Shown here: positions 8,278-16,533 of the stretch, piece by piece | Numbering within the stretch: the first letter of the stretch is position 1 | Layout of the letters: each line of letters opens with the position of its first letter | The notes under the pieces: generated by a model | Told to the model about the DNA's origin: nothing | Database searches by the model: none | Seen by the model: the letters and a program-made list of their open reading frames with translations, nothing else | From: Erginobacter sp964587835 | GTDB lineage: Bacteria > Auribacterota > Erginobacteria > Erginobacterales > Erginobacteraceae | Assembly (NCBI GenBank): GCA_964587835.1 | Contig: CAZPMN010000001.1 | Coordinates: 1-64,000 of the forward strand | DNA: 64,000 nt | Reading direction: 5' to 3' | Program-made: the position numbers and the translations under genes

Positions 8278-10095
8278 ATGAACATTCAGGAAGAGATCGA
8301 GGCGATCCTGCCCTTCGTCGAGCGCCCGGCCCGGTACATCGGGGGCGAAATCAACGCCTCCCCCCGCCCTGGAGCTGACGTCCACGTCTTGCTCAGCTAC
8401 CCTGACCTTTACGAGGTGGGGATGAGCCACCACGGCTTGGCGCTCATCTACGACATCGTCAACCGTCTCCCCGCTACGGCGGCGGAACGGGCTTACGCCC
8501 CCGCCCGGGACCTGGAAGCCGCCCTGCGCCGGTCGGGGCTGCCGCTCTATTCCCTGGAGACCTTCACCCCGGCCGGGGAATTTGACCTCTGGGGGTTCTC
8601 ACTCCAGGTTGAGCTTACCTACACCAACATCCTGACCATGCTTGACCTGGCCGGTCTCCCCCTCTGCGCCCGGGACCGCGCCTGGCCCGGCCATCCCCTG
8701 GTCCTGGGGGGTGGGGCGGGGACGGTCAACCCCGAACCCCTGGCCGATTTCTTCGACCTCTTTCTGGTCGGGGACGGCGAGGAGGCGGTGGTGGAGCTGA
8801 TCGGCCGCTACCGGTACTGGCTCGAAAGGAGAGGGCAAGCCGAAATCAGTAAGGAGGCAATGCTCGTTGACCTGGTTCGGACCGTCCCCGGTCTCTACGC
8901 GCCGGCCCTCTACCGGACTGAGACCGCCGATGGGCGCTTCCAGGGGATGGTCCCGATTTCCCCGCCGGTCCCGCCCCGAGTGGAGAAACGGACTCTGTTG
9001 GACCTTGATTCTTCTCGGATCGAGCGTCCTCTGATCCCGGTCACCGAGATCGTCCACGACCGGGGGGTGGTGGAGATAATGCGGGGTTGCGGCCGGGGCT
9101 GCCGCTTCTGCCAGGCCGGCTGGACCGGAAGACCGGTCCGCCACAAGAGTTCCTCCGCGGTTGAGGAACAAGCCTGTTCCCTGGCGGAAGGGTGGGGGTA
9201 CGAGGAGGTCTCGCTGCTCTCCCTTTCCAGCGGGGACTACCGGGAGATTGAGACCGTTCTGGAGAAGCTCTCGCCCGTCCTGGACTCCCGCTCGGCCCAC
9301 CTCGCCCTTCCCTCGCTCAACGTCGCCACCGTCAGTGATCGGATCCTGGACCAGCTGAGCCGGGGAAAGAAAGCCGGCATCACCTTGGCTCCGGAAGCAG
9401 GCAGTCGGCGGTTGCAAAAGGTGATCGGGAAAGCCCTCGACCCCGACCGGCTCTGGGAAATCGGGCGGGAACTGCGCCGCCGCGGGTGGCGACTGCTCAA
9501 GCTTTACTTTATGATCGGTCTGCCCACCGAGACTGAGGCCGACATTCTCGATCTAGCCGCCCTGATCAACCGGATGGCCGGCTGGGGGGGGAAGCTTAAC
9601 GTTACCGTCTCGAATTTCGTTCCCCGACCGGGGACGCCCTTCCAGTGGGAGCCGATGGCCGGTCCGGAAGTGATCACCGCCCGCAAGACCCTGATCCGCC
9701 AGGAAATCTTCTCCAAGAAGGTCAAGCTCAAGTTTCGCCCGGCGGAGGTGAGCCGGCTGGAGGGAGCGATCGCCCGGGGCGACCGGAGCCTGGGAAAGGT
9801 AATCCGGGCGGCCTGGGAGGCCGGCTGCCGTTTCGACGGCTGGAGCGAATCCTTTCAGTCGGACAAATGGCAGCGGGCCTTCGCGGAGTCGGGGGTGGAG
9901 ATCGAGCGCTTTCTCAACCCCTCCGCCGGTTGGGAGGACCCTCTTCCCTGGGACCATATCGGGACCGGGGTGAAAAAACCGGCGCTGATCCGGGAAGCGA
10001 AGAAAGCCCGGTCCGCGGGGAGTCGCACTGGAAGGGAAAATCCCGCGGTGAAGAATGAGGGGGGAAGGGGCCGATGCCGGAGATCCGGAAGATGA
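8278..10095 (+). CDS. Radical SAM protein, TIGR03960 family
   Basis: 605 residues from ATG 8278 (MNIQEEIE). An in-frame ATG at 8266 lies inside the preceding repeat and is less likely. The cysteine cluster C-GRG-C-RF-C (Cys271, 275, 278) marks a [4Fe-4S] radical SAM enzyme. The N-terminal EKPARYVGGE-like start (here ERPARYIGGE) and an internal APEAGSRRLQ segment fit the TIGR03960 family. These proteins are almost always paired or fused with a TIGR03936/DUF2344 protein, as here. The substrate is not established; proximity to rng, rplU and rpmA suggests an RNA or ribosome role. Confidence 0.9.
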   Translation: MNIQEEIEAILPFVERPARYIGGEINASPRPGADVHVLLSYPDLYEVGMSHHGLALIYDIVNRLPATAAERAYAPARDLEAALRRSGLPLYSLETFTPAGEFDLWGFSLQVELTYTNILTMLDLAGLPLCARDRAWPGHPLVLGGGAGTVNPEPLADFFDLFLVGDGEEAVVELIGRYRYWLERRGQAEISKEAMLVDLVRTVPGLYAPALYRTETADGRFQGMVPISPPVPPRVEKRTLLDLDSSRIERPLIPVTEIVHDRGVVEIMRGCGRGCRFCQAGWTGRPVRHKSSSAVEEQACSLAEGWGYEEVSLLSLSSGDYREIETVLEKLSPVLDSRSAHLALPSLNVATVSDRILDQLSRGKKAGITLAPEAGSRRLQKVIGKALDPDRLWEIGRELRRRGWRLLKLYFMIGLPTETEADILDLAALINRMAGWGGKLNVTVSNFVPRPGTPFQWEPMAGPEVITARKTLIRQEIFSKKVKLKFRPAEVSRLEGAIARGDRSLGKVIRAAWEAGCRFDGWSESFQSDKWQRAFAESGVEIERFLNPSAGWEDPLPWDHIGTGVKKPALIREAKKARSAGSRTGRENPAVKNEGGRGRCRRSGR

Positions 10096-10748
10096 ATGTC
10101 CCGGAAGTCAATGGTCGGGAGGAGTGCCGCTTCCGCCTGGTCTACTCCAAGACCGGGCGGATCCGGTTTATCTCCCACCGGGACCTGATCCGGGTTTTCT
10201 TCCGGACTTTCGCCCGGGCCGGCCTCCCGCTCGCCTATTCCCGGGGATACAGTCCCCACCCCCGGGTATCGTTCTGCCCGCCCCTGAAGGTCGGGATGGA
10301 GGGTCTGGCGGAGTTGCTCGATCTTACCCTGATCCGGCCGATCCCGGAGCGCGCAGCGGCCGCCACGCTCAATCGGCACCTTCCGGAAGGAATCAGGATC
10401 AAGGAAGCCCGTCTCCAGGCCGCCGCCGCTCCCTCGCTTAGCTCGATGCTCGGGAAAGCCGAGTATCGGGTCGCCCTGCCGGACTCGATCCGAATCCGGG
10501 CGGCCACTGTCGAGAAGTTCCTGGCCGCCGCTGAAGTCGGGACGGCCCGCCGCCCGGGAGAGTTGGGAGATTCCGTCAACGCCCGCCGGGGGGTTCTTCA
10601 ACTGGAGCAAGAAGGGGAGGATTCTCTGAGGATGGTCCTCTCGCTGCGGGACATCGGCCGCCCCTACCCGGTTATGGCCGTCCTGGCCGGGGTGGATATC
10701 TCGCTGCTTACGGGTTGGAGATGGCAGCGACTGGGTTTCCCCCCGTAA
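10074..10748 (+). CDS. DUF2344 / TIGR03936 family protein, partner of the radical SAM enzyme
   Basis: 224 residues. The conserved start RLVYSKTGRIRFISHRDLIR followed by AYSRGYSPHPRVSF is diagnostic of DUF2344. The gene overlaps the end of the radical SAM gene by 22 bases, implying coupled translation. In some organisms the two are one polypeptide. The molecular role is unknown; a tRNA or RNA-modification function is an inference from the neighbourhood. Confidence 0.9.
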   Translation: MPEIRKMNVPEVNGREECRFRLVYSKTGRIRFISHRDLIRVFFRTFARAGLPLAYSRGYSPHPRVSFCPPLKVGMEGLAELLDLTLIRPIPERAAAATLNRHLPEGIRIKEARLQAAAAPSLSSMLGKAEYRVALPDSIRIRAATVEKFLAAAEVGTARRPGELGDSVNARRGVLQLEQEGEDSLRMVLSLRDIGRPYPVMAVLAGVDISLLTGWRWQRLGFPP

Positions 10749-10803
10749 AGAAACGTGTTGCTTATTGCCCGGCCCCGGAATATTATCTCCTCCTTTTGCA
10801 ATT

Positions 10804-10873
10804 AAACCAGAAACCAAGAGAAGCCTGGTTTGGGTAGTCGTCATCACTCCCCACTCCCTACTCCCCACTCCCT
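10804..10873. repeat. Short hairpin plus four ACTCCCC/ACTCCCT heptamers before rng
   Basis: AAACCAG (10804-10810) pairs with CTGGTTT (10825-10831). It is followed by four perfect-period 7-bp units at 10846-10873, ending five bases before the rng start codon. This is a second heptamer family, different in sequence from the GTAAGCA type. Confidence 0.75.
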
Positions 10874-10877
10874 AACT

Positions 10878-12404
10878 ATGTCCAAAGAAATAATTATCAA
10901 CTGCAGCACCGGCGAGAACCGGGTCGCCGTTCTCTCCGACGGCAAGCTGGAGCAGTTCTACCTCGAGCGGGGCGACGAACAGCGGCCGCTGGGTAATATT
11001 TACAAGGGTCGGGTCAGCACCATCCTCCCCGGTCTCGACGCCGCCTTTGTCGCGGTCGGCCTGGAGAAGGAGGGTTTCCTCCCGATGCGGGAGACGGCGG
11101 AGTCGTCCTCCCTCTGGGAGGAGTATAGCGACGACGAGGAGAACGGCCCGTCCAGCAAGGCCCGTCCGGGGGCGGTGAAGACCATCCAGCAACTGCTGAG
11201 AAAGGACCAGGAGATAATGGTCCAGGTGGTCAAGGAACCGATGGGCGGCAAGGGGCCCCGGCTGACCACCCAGATCAGTCTCCCCGGGCGTTACCTGGTG
11301 CTCACCCCGCGGGAGAGAAGGATCGGGGTCTCGAGGAAGATCGTCGATCCGGGACAGCGCCGTCGCCTCCGGAAGGTCCTCCAGGACCTGCTGGGGGAGG
11401 ATCAGGTCGGGGTGATCGTGCGGACCGCCGCCCAGAGCGCCTCCGACCGCAACCTGAAGAAGGATCTGCATTATCTGCTCAACCAGTGGAAGGCAATTCA
11501 GAAAGGGGCGAAAAAGTCCGCCCCCGCCCTCCTCCACGAAGAGATGGGACTGGTGATGAAGGCGGTCAGGGAATCGCTTCTCACCGATGTTGCCCATATC
11601 GTCGTCGATTCCCGGACCGAGTTCAGGAAGCTGAACCGGTTTCTCTCCACCTTTGACTCTCAGGCCCAGTCCAAGCTGGTCCACTACCGGGGGCGCAAGC
11701 CCCTCTTTGACAAGTACAGCCTGGAGCCGGTGTTGGAGAAACTCTTCAAGCCGAAGATCTGGCTGAAATGCGGGGGGTTCGTAGTCTTCAACCAGACCGA
11801 GGCCCTGGTCGCGGTTGACGTCAACTCCGGGCGACACAAGAACAGGAAGGGGCAGGAGGAGACAGCCCTCAAGGCCAACCTGGAAGCCGCCGAGGAGGTG
11901 GCCACTCAGTTGAGACTGCGCAACGTGGGCGGTATCGTGGTGATCGATTTCATCGATATGGCCTCGCGTAAATATCAGAAGCAGGTAATGAACGCCCTGC
12001 TCAAGGAACTGAAGAAGGACAAGGCCCGGACCAAGGTTCTCCCCTTCTCCGAGTTCGGCCTGATCCAGATGACCAGGCAGCGGGAAGAAGAGAGCTTTAT
12101 GAAGAAAGTTTACGAACCCTGTCCCTACTGCGGGGGTCTGGGAGAGATCAAGTCCCTTTTCAGCCTTGGGCTGGAGATCGAGCGTCGGATCCGGTTCGGT
12201 ACCTACAAGTACCAGAAGACGAAAAGGTTTCGGATCGAGGCTTCGCCCCAGCTGGCCCGCTACCTGCTGGAAGAAGGCTGGGACCAGCTCCGCCACTTCG
12301 CTCGCCGGAGGGGGATCAGGGTCAGCATCATCGACAACCCGGAGCTCGGTTTTCAGGAGTACATTATCTGGGCTCTCTCGGCCAACGGGCGGGAACAGGT
12401 ATAA
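10878..12404 (+). CDS. rng: Ribonuclease G (RNase E/G family)
   Basis: 508 residues from ATG 10878 (MSKEIIIN), the usual RNase G size. It has an S1-like RNA-binding region with GNIYKGRVSTILPGLDAAFV (~35-55) and the catalytic metal aspartates in AVDVNSG (Asp314) and VIDFIDM (Asp357). The zinc-link motif CPYCGG (Cys415, Cys418) is also present. The long non-catalytic tail of RNase E is absent, so G is the better name. The enzyme processes rRNA 5' ends and mRNA. Its neighbours rplU and rpmA lie in the same direction. Confidence 0.95.
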   Translation: MSKEIIINCSTGENRVAVLSDGKLEQFYLERGDEQRPLGNIYKGRVSTILPGLDAAFVAVGLEKEGFLPMRETAESSSLWEEYSDDEENGPSSKARPGAVKTIQQLLRKDQEIMVQVVKEPMGGKGPRLTTQISLPGRYLVLTPRERRIGVSRKIVDPGQRRRLRKVLQDLLGEDQVGVIVRTAAQSASDRNLKKDLHYLLNQWKAIQKGAKKSAPALLHEEMGLVMKAVRESLLTDVAHIVVDSRTEFRKLNRFLSTFDSQAQSKLVHYRGRKPLFDKYSLEPVLEKLFKPKIWLKCGGFVVFNQTEALVAVDVNSGRHKNRKGQEETALKANLEAAEEVATQLRLRNVGGIVVIDFIDMASRKYQKQVMNALLKELKKDKARTKVLPFSEFGLIQMTRQREEESFMKKVYEPCPYCGGLGEIKSLFSLGLEIERRIRFGTYKYQKTKRFRIEASPQLARYLLEEGWDQLRHFARRRGIRVSIIDNPELGFQEYIIWALSANGREQV

Positions 12405-12427
12405 AAAATTTTCTTTGAAAATTTTTT
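12403..12427. terminator. AT-rich perfect hairpin after rng / before rplU
   Basis: AAAAAATTTTC (12403-12413) pairs perfectly with GAAAATTTTTT (12417-12427) around a TTT loop, and the right arm ends in six T. It overlaps the rng TAA stop. The run of T fits a weak terminator, but the stem is AT-only. It also resembles the palindromes before hflX, mreB and radA, so a regulatory site is equally possible. Confidence 0.5.
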
Positions 12428-12443
12428 GTGGGTTTGATTTTCG

Positions 12444-12472
12444 TTGACAGGGGCTTCGGCCTTATTTAAGTT
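12444..12472 (+). promoter_or_regulatory. Possible sigma-70 promoter for rplU-rpmA-obgE
   Basis: A perfect -35 TTGACA (12444-12449) is followed after 17 bp by a weak -10, TAAGTT (12467-12472), 24 bases before the rplU ATG. It comes right after the hairpin that may end rng transcription. Confidence 0.5.
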
Positions 12473-12495
12473 TACGGCAAAATGGAGAAACCTAG

Positions 12496-13041
12496 ATGAA
12501 CTTCGCAGTAGTAGAGATAGCCGGGAAACAATTTCTGGCCCGGAAAGATGACGTTATCGAAATCCCGAAAATTTCGGGTGGGGCGGGGGAAAAGACCACC
12601 TTTTCCTCGGTGCTGTTATACTGGGATGGAAAGAAGGTTATGGTCGGCCGGCCCTACCTGGAAGGTTTCACCGTCGAAGGACGGATCCTGGAGTTCGGCC
12701 GGTCACCCAAGATAGTGGTTTACAAGTTCAAGCGGCGCAAGGACTCCCATCGGAAGATGGGTCACCGGCAGGACTTCGCCCGTATCAAGATAGAGAAGAT
12801 CGTCGCCCCGGGTAAATCGGCGGGGAAACCGGAAAAGCCCAGCGCCCGCCAACCCGCCTCCCCCGAAGAAAAGGCGCCGTCGGCGGAGAAGCCGGTGCTC
12901 CGGAAGAAAGCCCCGGCCGCGAAAAAGTCTGCGGCCGAGAAAAAACCCGCGCCCGCGAAAAAATCCAGGGCTGAGAAAAAATCCGCGCCGGGGAAGAAAT
13001 CTTCCGGAAGCCGGAAATCCGCTTCCCGGAAGAAGCCTTAA
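12496..13041 (+). CDS. rplU: Ribosomal protein bL21 with a long Lys/Ala/Pro/Ser tail
   Basis: The first ~103 residues are a normal bL21: MNFAVVEIAGKQF at the start, and YKFKRRKDSHRKMGHRQ in the 23S-binding loop. About 75 further residues follow, built almost only of K, A, P, S and E in an AxKK-like pattern (for example KKAPAAKKSAAEKK). This is unusually long for bL21, which is normally about 100-110 residues. The tail resembles disordered histone-H1-like extensions and probably binds rRNA or polyphosphate-rich partners. A GGAG lies upstream of ATG 12496, and rpmA follows. Confidence 0.95.
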   Translation: MNFAVVEIAGKQFLARKDDVIEIPKISGGAGEKTTFSSVLLYWDGKKVMVGRPYLEGFTVEGRILEFGRSPKIVVYKFKRRKDSHRKMGHRQDFARIKIEKIVAPGKSAGKPEKPSARQPASPEEKAPSAEKPVLRKKAPAAKKSAAEKKPAPAKKSRAEKKSAPGKKSSGSRKSASRKKP

Positions 13042-13053
13042 GGAGGAGAAAAA

Positions 13054-13314
13054 GTGTCGCATAAAACAGGACAGGGAAGCTCCCGGAACGGGAGAGACAG
13101 CCATTCTCAACGGTTGGGAGTCAAGAGAACCTCCGGCCAGCATGTCCGGGGGGGAGGGATCATTATCCGCCAGCGGGGCACCCGGGTTCTTCCCGGGAAG
13201 AACGTGGGCCGGGGCCGTGACGATACCCTCTTCTCCCTGATCGACGGGGTGGTAAGTTTCGAGAATCGGGGCCGGAAGAAGCAGGTATCGGTCGCTCCCG
13301 TTATCGGTGCTTGA
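13054..13314 (+). CDS. rpmA: Ribosomal protein bL27
   Basis: 86 residues from GTG 13054 behind a strong AGGAGGAG. The sequence SHKTGQGSSRNGRDSHSQRL is the classical bL27 N-terminus near the peptidyl-transferase centre, followed by GGGIIIRQRGTR. There is no cleavable N-terminal extension of the Firmicute type. It sits between rplU and obgE, as in most bacteria, and its stop overlaps the TTG start proposed for obgE. Confidence 0.97.
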   Translation: MSHKTGQGSSRNGRDSHSQRLGVKRTSGQHVRGGGIIIRQRGTRVLPGKNVGRGRDDTLFSLIDGVVSFENRGRKKQVSVAPVIGA

Positions 13315-14396
13315 GCACCCGTTTGAAGAAACCCTTCATTGACAGGGTGCGGATTTCGGCCCGAGCTGGACGGGGGGGTAACGGCTGTGTCAGCTTTCGG
13401 AGGGAGAAGTATGTTCCCCGCGGCGGCCCCGACGGGGGGAGGGGAGGGAGAGGGGGAGACGTCATCCTGGAAGCTTCGGAACAGGTGGGGGGACTGACCG
13501 CGTTTTACTATCAGCCGCAGCTGAAGGCAGCTCCGGGCGGCCACGGCCGGGGCAAGCAAATGACCGGGGCCAACGGGGGGGATCTGATCCGGCCGGCCCC
13601 GCTGGGCACGATGGTCCGCCGGGTTGTCTCCGGGGAAGTTGTTGCCGATCTGGTGGAGCCTGGGCAGCGGGTCATTCTGGCCCGGGGAGGACGGGGAGGT
13701 CGGGGCAACTCTAGTTTCGCCTCCACCACCAACCGCGCCCCGCGGATCTCCGAGCCGGGCGAGCCCGGCGAGGAGGGGGATTTCGAGCTGGAACTGAAGA
13801 TCCTGGCCGAGGTGGGACTGGTCGGTTATCCCAATGCGGGAAAATCCACCCTGATCTCCCAGATCTCCCGGGCCCGGCCCCGGATCGCCGACTACCCCTT
13901 TACCACGCTCTCACCGCACCCCGGGATGGTCGAGGATCTGGAAGGCTGGCGGGATCCCATCACGGTTGCCGATATCCCCGGTCTGATCAAGGATGCCCAT
14001 TGCGGGGTCGGACTGGGGCACGAATTTCTTCGGCATATCGAACGGAGCCGGATTCTGCTTTACGTCATCGACCTGGCCGGGGTAGACGGGCGGGATCCCA
14101 GCGATGATTACGCCAATCTGCAGCGCGAACTGGGACTCTACCAGCCGGAGCTCTGCCGGCGCCCCTTTCTGGTGGCCGGGAACAAGATGGACCTCGCGCC
14201 CGCCGGCGCGTGGTACCGGAAATTTATCCGCCAGACCGGCCTTCCCCCGGACCGGGTCTTTCCGGTCTCGGCCCTGACGGGGACGGGGCTGGAAGAGCTG
14301 GTGAGCTCGCTCTTTAGGCTGGTCGCCGAAGATCGAGCGAAATCCGCCTCGGGGGCGGAAGCCGATCCCGCCGCCCGGAACGAGGATGAGAGCTGA
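13311..14396 (+). CDS. obgE: GTPase Obg/CgtA
   Basis: 361 residues. The glycine-rich Obg fold comes first (RISARAGRGGNGCVSFRREK, then PDGGRGGRGGDV). The GTPase domain follows, with GYPNAGKST (~172-180), DIPGLI and NKMDL. Obg acts in 50S assembly and stress signalling. Start: TTG 13311 overlaps the rpmA TGA, a coupled arrangement; TTG 13323 is an alternative. The end overlaps the first base of the proB ATG. The C-terminal extension of B. subtilis Obg is missing, leaving a short acidic/alanine tail. Confidence 0.95.
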   Translation: MSTRLKKPFIDRVRISARAGRGGNGCVSFRREKYVPRGGPDGGRGGRGGDVILEASEQVGGLTAFYYQPQLKAAPGGHGRGKQMTGANGGDLIRPAPLGTMVRRVVSGEVVADLVEPGQRVILARGGRGGRGNSSFASTTNRAPRISEPGEPGEEGDFELELKILAEVGLVGYPNAGKSTLISQISRARPRIADYPFTTLSPHPGMVEDLEGWRDPITVADIPGLIKDAHCGVGLGHEFLRHIERSRILLYVIDLAGVDGRDPSDDYANLQRELGLYQPELCRRPFLVAGNKMDLAPAGAWYRKFIRQTGLPPDRVFPVSALTGTGLEELVSSLFRLVAEDRAKSASGAEADPAARNEDES

Positions 14397-15520
14397 TGAA
14401 GAAAGAGGGAGATAACCGCAGCGAGATCCTTTCCGCCCGCCGCCTGGTGGTCAAGGTGGGGAGCCGCCTGCTGACCTCGGAAGGGGGGGGGATCGACACC
14501 CGCTTCGTGAGCGGCTTGGCCCGCCAGATCTCCGCCCTGAAGCGGGAGGGAAAGGAAGTGCTCCTGGTGACCTCCGGGGCGATTGCCGCCGGAAGCCGGG
14601 AACTGGGCCTGAAGAAACGTCCCTCCTCCCTGCCCGCCCTCCAGGCCTCGGCGGCCGTCGGACAGACCGTCCTGATGCATATCTACCACCAGGCCTTCCG
14701 GAAGCGGAATTTCTCGGTCGGCCAGGTGCTGCTCACCCGCGAGGGGCTCCACCACCGCGACCGGCATCTCAACGCTCGCCATACCCTTCTCGCCCTCCTG
14801 GAGAGAGGGATAATCCCGGTCATCAACGAGAACGACACGGTGGCCGTCGACGAGATCCGCTTCGGCGACAACGACCAGCTGGCCGCCCTGGTGGCCAATC
14901 TGGTCCGGGCCGATCTTCTGGTTCTCCTCTCCGATGTCGACGGTCTGCTGACGGGGGGGAGGAAACGCGAAGTGATCGGCCGGGTGGAGAAGATCACCCC
15001 CGAAATCATGGCTCTGGTCCGGGGCGGCACCGGAGAATATTCCCGGGGTGGGATGGGCAGCAAGCTGGAAGCGGCCGGAATAGTCACCCGGGCCGGCGGG
15101 CAGGCGGTTATCGCCAACGGAACGAAGGCGGACGTCCTCCTCCGGGTCGCCCGGGGGGAGTCGGAGGGGACCTACTTCCCCACGCCCTTTGCCCGGCTCC
15201 GCTCGCGAAAATGCTGGATCGCCTTCTCCTGCCTGAAGAAGGGGCACATCGCGGTCGACGAGGGAGCGCTTCGGGCCCTGACCGAGCGGGGCAAGAGTTT
15301 GCTGGCTTCCGGGATTACGGCGGTGGAAGGCTCCTTCGCGTCCGGAGATATGGTCTCTCTGGCCGGGCCGTCGGGACGCGAGTTCGCCCGGGGGCTAGTC
15401 AACTATTCCTCCCAGGAAGTGGAGAAGATCCGGGGAGAGCGGACCGGCCGGATCAGGGCCATTCTCGGTTCCAAGCCTTACGACGAGGTGATCCACCGGG
15501 ACAACCTCCTGATCCTCTGA
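14396..15520 (+). CDS. proB: Glutamate 5-kinase ProB
   Basis: 374 residues. An amino-acid-kinase domain carries LVVKVGSRLLT, VTSGAIAAGS, INENDTVA and FGDNDQLAALVA, with GGMGSKLEAA near its end. A C-terminal PUA domain of about 90 residues follows. The enzyme phosphorylates glutamate in the first step of proline synthesis. Translation is coupled to obgE through a one-base ATG/TGA overlap. proA, the usual partner, is not in the window. Confidence 0.95.
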   Translation: MKKEGDNRSEILSARRLVVKVGSRLLTSEGGGIDTRFVSGLARQISALKREGKEVLLVTSGAIAAGSRELGLKKRPSSLPALQASAAVGQTVLMHIYHQAFRKRNFSVGQVLLTREGLHHRDRHLNARHTLLALLERGIIPVINENDTVAVDEIRFGDNDQLAALVANLVRADLLVLLSDVDGLLTGGRKREVIGRVEKITPEIMALVRGGTGEYSRGGMGSKLEAAGIVTRAGGQAVIANGTKADVLLRVARGESEGTYFPTPFARLRSRKCWIAFSCLKKGHIAVDEGALRALTERGKSLLASGITAVEGSFASGDMVSLAGPSGREFARGLVNYSSQEVEKIRGERTGRIRAILGSKPYDEVIHRDNLLIL

Positions 15521-15526
15521 ATCGCG

Positions 15527-16150
15527 ATGACGCCCGGGGAAAAGGTCGGAATTCTTGGTGGAGCTTTCGACCCCGTCCATAACGGGCACCTGGCGATGGC
15601 CCGGGAGTCGGGCGCCCTCGTCGGCCTCGGCCGGACCGTCTTCGTTCCGGCCGCCGTCTCCCCCTACAAGGACGGGACCCCGGCGGCGGAGGGCGCTGAC
15701 CGGCTGGCGATGCTCCGCCAGGCCACGGCCGAAAATCCGGATTGGACGGTCTCCGAGATAGAACTGGACCGGGGCGGCATATCGTATACTATCGACACCA
15801 TCCGGAGGCTGCGGAGCGATTTCGGATCGGGGCCGGAATTTTACCTGATCATCGGGATGGATAACTTCATTCAGCTGGCCGGGTGGAAGGAGATCGAGGC
15901 GGTGGTCGAACTCGCCCGGTTTGTCGTGGTCAACCGGCCGGGTTGCGACCCCGGGCGGATCTCGGGGCAAAACAGATACTGGGCGGAGAGGATCCGGTCG
16001 GCCGGCCGGCTGACTGCTGTTGAGCTGTCGGTCCCGATCTCATCCTCGCAGATTCGCCGTTTGCTCCGGGAGGGGAAGGATGCGCGCCCCTTTTTGCCAT
16101 CCGCCGTCGCCGAATATATCGAGGAGCATCAACTGTATCGGAATGGATAA
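15527..16150 (+). CDS. nadD: Nicotinate-nucleotide adenylyltransferase NadD
   Basis: 207 residues with the nucleotidyl-transferase signature GILGGAFDPVHNGHL (the HxGH-type site) and the C-terminal ISSSQIRRLL. NadD converts nicotinate mononucleotide to its adenylylated form in NAD synthesis. The gene begins six bases after proB and its last bases overlap the rsfS start. nadD-rsfS adjacency is widely conserved. Confidence 0.95.
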   Translation: MTPGEKVGILGGAFDPVHNGHLAMARESGALVGLGRTVFVPAAVSPYKDGTPAAEGADRLAMLRQATAENPDWTVSEIELDRGGISYTIDTIRRLRSDFGSGPEFYLIIGMDNFIQLAGWKEIEAVVELARFVVVNRPGCDPGRISGQNRYWAERIRSAGRLTAVELSVPISSSQIRRLLREGKDARPFLPSAVAEYIEEHQLYRNG

Positions 16151-16487
16151 TCGGGATCTGATCAAGGCCGCGGCCGCCGCCGCCGCGGCGAAGAAGGCCG
16201 AGGATTTGGTGGTCCTGGACCTGAGGGGACTATCCTCACTCGCAGATTATTTCTTTATCTGCGGGGGGGGTAATCCCCGGCAGGTCAAGGCGATCGCGGA
16301 GGAGATCGAATCCGGCCTGGCCCGGGCCGGTCGGAAACCCCTCCGGGTCGAGGGCCTGCCCGAATCCCGCTGGGTGGTGATCGATTACGGCGCCGTCCTG
16401 GTGCACGTCTTTCTCCAGGAAGCCCGCGACTATTATTCCCTGGAAAGTCTCTGGGGCGATGCAGCGAGGTTGGAGATTGGGGAATAG
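16143..16487 (+). CDS. rsfS: Ribosomal silencing factor RsfS
   Basis: 114 residues from ATG 16143, overlapping the nadD stop. The sequence LVVLDLRGLSSLADYFFICGG and the later WVVIDYGAVLVHVF...YYSLESLW is the RsfS/Iojap core. RsfS binds bL14 and blocks subunit joining when nutrients are low. The N-terminus has a run of seven alanines. The TAG stop lies in a GGGGAATAGGGAATAG stretch that leads straight into the heptamer repeat. Confidence 0.95.
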   Translation: MDNRDLIKAAAAAAAAKKAEDLVVLDLRGLSSLADYFFICGGGNPRQVKAIAEEIESGLARAGRKPLRVEGLPESRWVVIDYGAVLVHVFLQEARDYYSLESLWGDAARLEIGE

Positions 16488-16492
16488 GGAAT

Positions 16493-16529
16493 AGTGAGCA
16501 GTAAGCAGTAAGCGGTAAGCAGTGAGCAG
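16493..16529. repeat. Heptamer tandem repeat (CAGTAAG family)
   Basis: About five 7-bp units (GTAAGCA, GTAAGCG, GTGAGCA variants) fill the rsfS-argS gap and stop four bases before the argS ATG. Confidence 0.85.
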
Positions 16530-16533
16530 ATCT

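Noticed and set aside
10872..12296. Minus-strand open frame of about 474 codons opposite rng
   Set aside because: It is a shadow of RNase G, whose catalytic motifs are all intact on the plus strand.
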